Part shown: positions 6,890-12,819 of the stretch, one piece after another
Numbering within the stretch: the first letter of the stretch is position 1
Layout of the letters: each line of letters starts with the position of its first letter
NCBI GenBank assembly: GCA_002390205.1
Contig: DGOV01000033.1
Span: 1 to 13,668 of the forward strand
Length of the DNA: 13,668 bases
DNA from: Proteobacteria bacterium UBA4457
GTDB taxonomy: Bacteria > Pseudomonadota > Gammaproteobacteria > Ga0077536
Reading direction: 5' to 3'
Program-made: the position numbers and the translations under genes
The notes under the pieces: generated by a model
Database searches by the model: none
Seen by the model: only the letters and a program-made list of their open reading frames with translations
Told to the model about the DNA's origin: nothing

Positions 6890-7873
6890 TTAGAAACCGC
6901 TGACTGTCACACTAAAGTCACTCACGTCAGACTTAGTTTCCTTGACTATCTGATTCTGGCGACGAACCTCCGCATATCGATTCTCTTTCATACTGGTAAG
7001 TCCTTGCCAAGCAACATTAGAGAAAAATGGTTTCGTATTCGCTGGCTTCTTAGTCAACAAGCCGACGACATCGACCTGAACTGAAGCAAATACTTCGTCG
7101 CTGCTGTTATTATAATAACGATGACCTAACTCAAGAAACACCCCATTAAATATTTCAGAGTCTAATGACATTGACCATCCGTTATCTGCTTTTTTCTTTC
7201 CATCTTGATTCTGAGCACGCCACCTGAAGTAACCACCGTAAAACTTAGTTCTCGGCATATAAGGGAGAGGCATTCCGTATTCTATGTCAAATCCATCCAT
7301 AGCTCTTTCAGAAAAATTAGTTTTTCGAGCTTTCTTCCAACCACTGGTGCCCCAGTAAAAATTGGTATTAATTTCACCCATTGTGGTTCTAAATTCAGCG
7401 CCCACAGAAACTCTTTGATGATCTAAAGGGAATTCGTGGTCATAGAAAGCGTTCACTCCCATTAATAACTTATCACCCATCGCTAAATGTCTAGCGCCTA
7501 AGCCAATATTAACGGTGGTACGACGCTCAGCTGCTACCACACTAGCTTGAGTAAAAATTAGTTTTGAGTTGTCTGCGCTCTCTAACAAAGGAGATAGGAT
7601 TAATGCTTCGCCTTCTAAACCGTATTCGTCAGACCATTCTAGCTCTACTTGCGCAGTAGGAAACAAATTCCTCAACGCATTCTCCGCCACACTAGCAGAC
7701 TTATCCCCAACCAAATTTGCACCATTTTGCAAGATCTCATTGACGTTTCCAGATAGGGCCGATCCCACTATTTTTTTACCAACGCTTGAGGCCATTCCTG
7801 GCTCACCAGCTGATAAGACGAAAGAGCATGCGAACATGCTTAACGCCGTTAGACCAGTTACAATTCTTTTCAC
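6890..7873 (-). CDS. Inverse autotransporter (intimin/invasin-type) beta-barrel protein without passenger
   Basis: A 327-aa outer-membrane protein. Residues 1-22 (MKRIVTGLTALSMFACSFVLSA) are a signal peptide. The stretch of about 118-300 matches the inverse autotransporter beta-domain pattern of intimin and invasin: RTTVNIGLGARHL (118-130), GVNAFYDHEF (139-148), HQRVSVGAEF (152-161), ERAMDGFDIEYGMPLPYMP (189-207), then alternating aromatic strands. In that family the barrel anchors C-terminal Ig-like or lectin domains at the cell surface. Here the protein ends 27 residues after the strand-like AEVRRQNQIVKE (301-312), so no passenger exists. I chose GTG at 7873, with AGGGAG nine bases upstream and a clean signal peptide. 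An in-frame GTG at 7909 would add 12 residues. A barrel pore, a scaffold, or a remnant of a larger adhesin are all possible. Confidence 0.85.
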   Translation of the reverse strand: MKRIVTGLTALSMFACSFVLSAGEPGMASSVGKKIVGSALSGNVNEILQNGANLVGDKSASVAENALRNLFPTAQVELEWSDEYGLEGEALILSPLLESADNSKLIFTQASVVAAERRTTVNIGLGARHLAMGDKLLMGVNAFYDHEFPLDHQRVSVGAEFRTTMGEINTNFYWGTSGWKKARKTNFSERAMDGFDIEYGMPLPYMPRTKFYGGYFRWRAQNQDGKKKADNGWSMSLDSEIFNGVFLELGHRYYNNSSDEVFASVQVDVVGLLTKKPANTKPFFSNVAWQGLTSMKENRYAEVRRQNQIVKETKSDVSDFSVTVSGF

Positions 7874-7940
7874 TCGATAAAACTCCCTATAAGGACGATA
7901 TGTTAGCACTAGCGCTAGCTAGTTTACCAGCTGATACACG

Positions 7941-7970
7941 ATTGTAATCTATTACCTTCAGGACGCACAA
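7941..7970 (-). promoter_or_regulatory. Possible promoter for the barrel protein gene
   Basis: On the - strand, TTGTGC (complement of 7965-7970) is followed after 18 bases by TACAAT (complement of 7941-7946). The -10 is close to consensus and the -35 only half. A leader of about 60 bases would include the CTAGCGCTAG palindrome near 7909-7918. Confidence 0.3.
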
Positions 7971-8026
7971 GTCGTGAAAACCCAATAAAAAGAGGCGTTA
8001 ACTAAAAGCCCGGCGCATTAGACAAA

Positions 8027-9865
8027 CTACTTTTTTACTAACCCAGCAACGCCGTCCGATTCTCGCCAGTCCTTTAGAATCTCAAAAAATGCTAGCGGCC
8101 CTCCTCCATACACATTAGATAAAAATCCATTTTTCTTATCTACTTTACCTTCGCTGTTATAGTACCCTGGGGTGCACTCAGCGAAGAATCGTTCGCCCAC
8201 TCTAGCCAACTTTTTAATCGTAGCTCCCCACTCCTCTTCGGCAGCGAGGGTTGTCTCCAAATTGACTCCATTTTCCTTCTCATAGGCGACTAAATGAGCA
8301 AGATGCTTACTTTGTTCATCTAACAAGTGGCAGAAATTGGTAGTTAACGCACTGTGTACCATGCCCATGAAGTAACAATTAGGAAAACCATTTGTGCAGT
8401 ATCCATGAAACGTGGAAGGGCCGTCCGCCCATTTGGAGCTTAAGCTGAGGCCCTCTCGTCCAATGACGTCATAACCAGATCTGCGTGTGTAGTCTGTGCC
8501 TACCTCGAATCCAGTGGCGAAGATAAGGCAATCTAGTTCGTAATGAACACCATCAACCATAACGCCTGTTTCAGTAATCTCATCGACCCCTCGCCCTTCG
8601 GTATCGACTAAATGCACATTGGGTCTGTTATAGGTATCAAGATACTCGTCGTGAAAACATGGTCTCTTGCAGAACTGTCTATAGTACGGCTTCAAAGACT
8701 CTGCAGTCTTTTTGTCATGAACGATACTATCTACACGCGCTCTGATTTTTTCCATTTTCTTGAAATCCGCCAGCTCAGTTGCCAATGACATGTTTTCTTT
8801 AGAAAGCTCCTCAAAGTCTTTCGGAGGTAACATTCCTGTCAAATTCCGGTAAATCTCAGTCCATCCATCTCCTACTAGATCCTCTGCACCCATTCCACCA
8901 CTAGTCAGATTCGTAAAATTTTCCATCCTATGTTTTTGCCAACCTGATTGCTGGCTTGCCGCCCAATCAGAGTCAGTCGGTTTATTCCCACGAACATCAA
9001 TAGAGGATGGCGTTCGTTGGAAAACGAATAATTTTTCTGCAGCCTCTCCAAGATGAGGTATACATTGAACCGCAGTCGCACCTGTACCGATGATGCCGAC
9101 TCTTTTGCCTGCCAAACCTTCTAACGAACCGCTAGAATTTCCACCGGTATAACTATAGTCCCACCGTGACGTATGAAATGTGTGCCCTTTAAACTTATTA
9201 ATCCCTGCAATAGCGGGAAGCTTTGGACGATTGAGCGGCCCGTTCGACATGATAACCGTCTTCGCGCTGAATAAATCGTCTCTGTTTGTAGAGATAATCC
9301 AATGCTCATTCGAATCATCCCAGCGGACCTCAGTCACCTCCGTTTGCAAACAAGCGTCGCTGTATAAATCAAAATGCTCCGCTATCCGACGGCAGTGCGC
9401 TAGTATTTCAGGGGCATGAGTATATTTCTCGATAGGGAAATAACTCAGCTCTTCTAGTAGAGGCAAATAGATGTAAGACTCTACATCGCACATCGCACCT
9501 GGGTAACGATTCCAATACCATGTCCCTCCAAAATCGCTTCCTTTTTCTATGAGCCTGATTCTTTCTACTCCGGTTTCGCGCAATCTTGCTCCCGCTAAAA
9601 GTCCACCAAACCCACCTCCGATGACAGCAACATCGACGTGATCATGTAATGGCTCTCGCTCAGAGTCTGAAGCCGCGTAAGGGTCGTCAACATATCGGGA
9701 AAAATCCCCAACAACTTGTTGGTATTGATTGTTCCCGTCGGTCCGAACTCTCTTATCTCTCTCCTGTCTGTACTTAGCCCGTAATCGTTCAGGGTCAAAG
9801 CCCAGCTCTCCAAAGTCCACACCTAGCTTTTCAAATACATTCATCCGTTTGTTGTTCCTACTCAT
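8027..9865 (-). CDS. Baeyer-Villiger-type flavin monooxygenase (type I BVMO), long form
   Basis: A 612-aa FAD- and NADPH-dependent monooxygenase that would insert oxygen next to a ketone carbonyl to give an ester or lactone. The FAD Rossmann motif is GGGFGG (83-88). The second BVMO fingerprint GGTWYWNRYPGAMCD (113-127) is intact. The main fingerprint is F225-K-G227...H231...W235-D236, and the NADPH Rossmann GTGATA is 260-265. Arg401 in CKRP matches the catalytic Arg337 of phenylacetone monooxygenase, and ATGF is 450-453. About 75 residues precede the FAD motif, as in longer BVMOs (cyclopentadecanone or 4-hydroxyacetophenone monooxygenase types). The N-terminal choice is uncertain: the ATG at 9865 has no clear Shine-Dalgarno, while Met8 (9844) has a distant AGGA. 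It is divergent from a MaoC-like gene. A weak GC stem and T-rich stretch near 7985-8011 may end it. The substrate is unknown. Confidence 0.93.
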   Translation of the reverse strand: MSRNNKRMNVFEKLGVDFGELGFDPERLRAKYRQERDKRVRTDGNNQYQQVVGDFSRYVDDPYAASDSEREPLHDHVDVAVIGGGFGGLLAGARLRETGVERIRLIEKGSDFGGTWYWNRYPGAMCDVESYIYLPLLEELSYFPIEKYTHAPEILAHCRRIAEHFDLYSDACLQTEVTEVRWDDSNEHWIISTNRDDLFSAKTVIMSNGPLNRPKLPAIAGINKFKGHTFHTSRWDYSYTGGNSSGSLEGLAGKRVGIIGTGATAVQCIPHLGEAAEKLFVFQRTPSSIDVRGNKPTDSDWAASQQSGWQKHRMENFTNLTSGGMGAEDLVGDGWTEIYRNLTGMLPPKDFEELSKENMSLATELADFKKMEKIRARVDSIVHDKKTAESLKPYYRQFCKRPCFHDEYLDTYNRPNVHLVDTEGRGVDEITETGVMVDGVHYELDCLIFATGFEVGTDYTRRSGYDVIGREGLSLSSKWADGPSTFHGYCTNGFPNCYFMGMVHSALTTNFCHLLDEQSKHLAHLVAYEKENGVNLETTLAAEEEWGATIKKLARVGERFFAECTPGYYNSEGKVDKKNGFLSNVYGGGPLAFFEILKDWRESDGVAGLVKK

Positions 9866-9882
9866 TTTTATAGCGTTATCTA

Positions 9883-9911
9883 ACTCTAATGTCCGAGGCT
9901 TTTTATATCAA
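9883..9911 (-). promoter_or_regulatory. Possible promoter for the long BVMO gene
   Basis: On the - strand, TTGATA (complement of 9906-9911) is followed after 17 bases by TAGAGT (complement of 9883-9888). Transcription would start about 10 bases before the ATG at 9865, leaving no room for a Shine-Dalgarno. If right, it favours the internal Met8 start. Confidence 0.3.
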
Positions 9912-9970
9912 GACTAGTTGCTTCACTGGGCCCGAGTTTCATCCAGCATGAAATAATGTGCCCTTAGTCT

Positions 9971-9999
9971 TTGGACTATATTCTTTTTTCACTTATCCT
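9971..9999 (+). promoter_or_regulatory. Likely sigma-70 promoter of the MaoC-like gene
   Basis: TTGGAC (9971-9976), a 17-base spacer containing a T tract, and TATCCT (9994-9999). Transcription would begin near 10006, about 23 bases before the TTG start and just upstream of its GGAG. The site lies in the 163-base divergent region shared with the BVMO gene, so one regulator could control both. Confidence 0.45.
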
Positions 10000-10028
10000 A
10001 TCGTAAAGAGACAGCACCGGAGAACAAC

Positions 10029-10877
10029 TTGATCCTCAAGCCAAGCGAGCTAGTGAGCTATATCGGACCTGTCTTTGAGCTCAATGTAACCAAGCGTCAC
10101 ACAATGGCTTATGCGGCATGTCTTAACGATTTACTTCCCATATATTTCGATGATATGACGCATCCTAAATTAGGTATCCATCCTTTATTCCCTGTCTGTT
10201 GCGAATGGCCTGCTTTATTGGATTTTTTTCATGAGAACAATTTACCCATGCATAGAATGGTCCATGCAACCCATGATTTACATATCTACCAACCGTTATC
10301 CCTTGGGCAGAGTTACTTTACAACCGCAGAAGTTATCTCACTAGAACAACGAACACCTGGGATATATCTGACGTGGAAACTTAAAACAGTTGATAGCGAC
10401 GACATCGTCGTTAATGAAACGTGGCAAGGGAACTTATTTCTCGGGGCGAAAACTGAGGACTGTGGCGCGTTCCCTCAAATAGCACCCTCCACACCAAAAT
10501 TTTCTAGCCCTCTTGTAGAAGCTCAGGTTTCATCGCTAGAAATCAGTGGAGGCCTCGCTCATACATACACTGAATGCGCGCGTATCTGGAATCCCATACA
10601 TACTGAGAAATCAGCAGCTCACCAAGGAAATATGGCAGAGCCTCTTCTGCATGGCACTGCCACACTAGCGCTCGCTGTTTCCGAAATAGTAAAGAACACA
10701 CTCAACTCTGACCCGGAAAAAATCCGCCGGATAGGGTGCAGATTTTCTAAACCAGTAATAGCGCCCACCCATTTAAGAATCGAGACATTAGAGACCGAAG
10801 AGGAACTGATAATATTCCAGGTTTTGTCTCAGAAAGGAGATGTCGTTCTCCGAGACGGATTCGTAGAGCACAGATAG
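10029..10877 (+). CDS. MaoC-like double-hotdog (enoyl-CoA hydratase-like) protein lacking the usual catalytic Asp
   Basis: A 282-aa protein with two hotdog halves. The N-terminal half (about 1-140) carries HPLFPVCCEWP and VHATHDLHIYQPL (78-90), typical of MaoC_dehydrat_N / FAS1-like dehydratase domains. The C-terminal half (about 160-282) has the hydratase-2-like segment ARIWNPIHTEKSAA (184-197) and LLHGTATLALA (206-216). Classical R-hydratases have D-x-N-P-x-H with a catalytic Asp and His. Here His191 is present, but Ile186 stands at the Asp position. I believe an IWNPIHT subfamily exists in which this is normal, so it may use another acid or only bind acyl-CoA. The start is TTG at 10029 with GGAG (10019-10022) six bases upstream. 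The gene is divergent from the BVMO gene and probably acts on CoA-linked acids. Confidence 0.85.
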   Translation: MILKPSELVSYIGPVFELNVTKRHTMAYAACLNDLLPIYFDDMTHPKLGIHPLFPVCCEWPALLDFFHENNLPMHRMVHATHDLHIYQPLSLGQSYFTTAEVISLEQRTPGIYLTWKLKTVDSDDIVVNETWQGNLFLGAKTEDCGAFPQIAPSTPKFSSPLVEAQVSSLEISGGLAHTYTECARIWNPIHTEKSAAHQGNMAEPLLHGTATLALAVSEIVKNTLNSDPEKIRRIGCRFSKPVIAPTHLRIETLETEEELIIFQVLSQKGDVVLRDGFVEHR

Positions 10878-10936
10878 CCGGATTTTAGCAGCACAGCTTT
10901 ATTTCAAGCCATGACTTTACTTAAAACACCAAAAAG

Positions 10937-11012
10937 TGGCGTCCCCAAGGGGATTCGAACCCCTGTTGCCGCCGTGAAAGGGCAGTGTCCTAGGCCTCTA
11001 GACGATGGGGAC
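10937..11012 (-). tRNA. tRNA-Glu (UUC)
   Basis: A 76-nt cloverleaf including an encoded CCA. The acceptor begins GTCCCCA and ends TGGGGACGCCA. The anticodon loop CTTTCAC gives UUC, flanked by CTGCC / GGCGG, and the T arm is CAGGGGTTCGAATCCCCTT-like. It is nearly identical to my recollection of E. coli tRNA-Glu. It lies five bases after tRNA-Ala on the same strand, and both are downstream of gltX, whose product charges this tRNA. Only a T-rich stretch with a poor stem follows. Confidence 0.98.
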
Positions 11013-11017
11013 GTATT

Positions 11018-11093
11018 TGGTGGAGCCAGGCGGGATCGAACCGCCGACCTCTGCAATGCCATTGCAGCGCTCTCCCAGCTGAGCTATGGCCCC
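11018..11093 (-). tRNA. tRNA-Ala (GGC)
   Basis: A 76-nt cloverleaf with encoded CCA. The acceptor GGGGCCA pairs with TGGCTCC, which places the alanine identity wobble pair G3:U70. The anticodon loop ATGGCAT, closed by CTGCA / TGCAG, gives GGC. It is first in a two-tRNA block with tRNA-Glu, separated by five bases (GTATT complement). Confidence 0.98.
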
Positions 11094-11157
11094 TAATTAC
11101 TGCAGAATCTGCCTATAAGTAGAAGCATCTGTTCAGAATTTCCAGAAGTCGGTCACT

Positions 11158-11187
11158 ATATTAAGCGACTTTAAACTTCCCAATCAA
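11158..11187 (-). promoter_or_regulatory. Possible promoter for the tRNA-Ala / tRNA-Glu block
   Basis: On the - strand, TTGATT (complement of 11182-11187) is followed after 18 bases by TAATAT (complement of 11158-11163). Transcription would start near 11151, about 58 bases before mature tRNA-Ala. No hairpin with a T run was seen between the gltX stop and this site, so read-through from gltX is also possible. Confidence 0.4.
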
Positions 11188-11233
11188 TAACTCGTCTTAA
11201 GCGGCCGCAGAGTAAGCTAGCGAGCGACAACTG

Positions 11234-12652
11234 TCAAGCCGAACTCACACGATCTCTTATTAATTGGAGAGCTATATCGAGCCGTTCTAGGCATTGTTCC
11301 CTACCAACCAACCATAGCGTAACCTCAATTCCTGGGGATGCGCTTCCACCAGTCACCGCAACTCTTAGCGGTTGTGCTATTTTTCCTAGTTTGAGCTCTC
11401 GCTCCTCTGCCACTTGCTCGACTATTGCCTGTAATTTATTTGGACTCCAATCTTCTAATTCTGATAGACGTTCACGAAGCGCCTGCAAAGGCTCAGCTAC
11501 AACACCTCTGAGGTGCTTTTTCACAGCAGATTCTTCGTGGCCAGAAAATTTTCCGAAGAATGGTGCACTTTTGTCTGCCATTTCCATCAGATCTTTCACC
11601 CGAGTCCTTTGGGCATCCACTACCGCAACAAATTTCTCACGCGCCTCAATATCAAGCCCTCTAGCTAAAAAAAATGGCGCAGCGTAACTGGCTAACCGAT
11701 CTATTTCCATACTCTGGATATACTGTTGGTTGACCCAGAGTAACTTGTCGGGGTCGAACGCAGCCGCAGATTTGTTGACAGCACTTAAACTAAAGAGCTC
11801 ACGCATCTCATCCATCGAAAAAATTTCTTGATCTCCATGAGACCAACCTAGCCGTGCCAAATAGTTTAAAAGTGCTTCAGGCAGTATTCCATTTTCACGA
11901 TATTCCAAGACACTAACTGCTCCATGTCTCTTCGAAAGCCGCTTCCCATCTGTTCCATTAATCATCGGGATATGAGCATATACTGGTATTTGTGCGTTTA
12001 GTGCATTAATGATGTGAATCTGGCGTGCGGTGTTGCTGAGGTGATCGTCTCCTCGGATCACATGCGAGATTTCCATGTCAATATCATCCACCACTACAGT
12101 CAAATGATAAGTCGGCGTACCATCTGACCTTGCAATAATTAAATCATCAAGCTGGCTGTTTTCAATTTTCACGTCCCCTCGAATCTCATCTCGAACAATT
12201 ACATGACCATCAAGTGGCGTTTTGAGTCTCATCACAAAAGAGCCAGACTTGTCATGGTTATTTTCTTGACTGCCTCGACAATGGCCGTCGTATTTAGGAG
12301 TAAGTTGAGACGCCACCTGCTCGTCTCTAAGCGAATCGAGGCGTTGCTTCGTGCAGTAACATTTGTACGCATGGCCAGAGTGTTTGAGTTCTGCGATCTT
12401 CTCCTCATATCGTGCAAACCGCGCTGTCTGATAGTGAGGGCCTTCATCATAGTCAAGCCCCAACCAATTCATCCCTGCTAAGATATTTTGGACCGCCTGC
12501 TCTGTCGAGCGCTCTCTATCTGTATCTTCAAGCCGAAATACAAAACGTCCTTCTTGCTGACGAGCAAACAAATAGTTGTACAAGGCTGTGCGAACACTGC
12601 CAATATGCAGGTCCCCTGTTGGGCTGGGCGGAAATCGAGTGGCTATTGTCAT
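11234..12652 (-). CDS. gltX: Glutamyl-tRNA synthetase (class I, discriminating type)
   Basis: Charges tRNA-Glu with glutamate in the cytosol. From ATG 12652 the protein is 472 aa, against 471 in E. coli, and starts MTIATRFPPSPTGDLHIG. The HIGH-type motif is HIGS (16-19) and the KMSKS-type motif lies in GKRLSKRHG (236-244). DGTPTYHL (177-184) and HVIRGDDH (197-204) are family blocks, and the C-terminal anticodon-binding domain is complete. The zinc-finger region keeps Cys98, Cys100 and Cys125 at E. coli positions, but Gly127 replaces the His127 ligand. An in-frame ATG at 12691 would add 13 unlike residues. No good Shine-Dalgarno precedes either start. Two tRNA genes, one the cognate substrate, follow on the same strand after 140 bases. 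A divergent BVMO-type gene starts 167 bases upstream. Confidence 0.97.
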   Translation of the reverse strand: MTIATRFPPSPTGDLHIGSVRTALYNYLFARQQEGRFVFRLEDTDRERSTEQAVQNILAGMNWLGLDYDEGPHYQTARFARYEEKIAELKHSGHAYKCYCTKQRLDSLRDEQVASQLTPKYDGHCRGSQENNHDKSGSFVMRLKTPLDGHVIVRDEIRGDVKIENSQLDDLIIARSDGTPTYHLTVVVDDIDMEISHVIRGDDHLSNTARQIHIINALNAQIPVYAHIPMINGTDGKRLSKRHGAVSVLEYRENGILPEALLNYLARLGWSHGDQEIFSMDEMRELFSLSAVNKSAAAFDPDKLLWVNQQYIQSMEIDRLASYAAPFFLARGLDIEAREKFVAVVDAQRTRVKDLMEMADKSAPFFGKFSGHEESAVKKHLRGVVAEPLQALRERLSELEDWSPNKLQAIVEQVAEERELKLGKIAQPLRVAVTGGSASPGIEVTLWLVGREQCLERLDIALQLIRDRVSSA

Positions 12653-12741
12653 AATGTATCTAAAAAATATTGGTTGTCTGAAGAGGAGCATTGTATTGGT
12701 AAATGATCCATTTTGCTGCCAGAAAAATGGTTGTTGCTAAA

Positions 12742-12772
12742 TTGGCACCCGTTTAGTGTCAGATCGGATAAC
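12742..12772 (+). promoter_or_regulatory. Weak candidate promoter for the second BVMO
   Basis: TTGGCA (12742-12747) is a good -35, followed after a long 19-base spacer by GATAAC (12767-12772). It would give a leader of about 40 bases. A CCATTTT / AAAATGG stem (12708-12714 with 12724-12730) lies just upstream in the region divergent from gltX. Confidence 0.22.
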
Positions 12773-12819
12773 TAGTGATACTCTTTGGTCAGACAAGTTC
12801 TTTTGGAGAAAATTTCAAC

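Noticed and set aside
7905..7922. CTAGCGCTAG palindrome in the barrel gene leader as an operator or hairpin
   Set aside because: The self-complementary core is short, cannot form a stable hairpin with a normal loop, and no matching second site was found.
10937..11093. tRNA genes as an integration site for a mobile element
   Set aside because: No integrase, direct repeat of a tRNA 3' end or atypical block was found next to them.
10911..11096. 61-codon frame across the two tRNA genes
   Set aside because: It is the antisense of two clear tRNA cloverleafs. Such frames are a known source of false proteins (GVPKGIRTPV / GARRDRTAD type).
12708..12730. CCATTTT / AAAATGG stem between gltX and the second BVMO as a terminator
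   Set aside because: AT-rich seven-bp stem with no T run after it on either strand, located upstream of both genes.
12742..12758. TTGGCAC followed by GTTTAGTG as a sigma-54 promoter
   Set aside because: The -24 element fits, but the -12 GC is absent at the required spacing.
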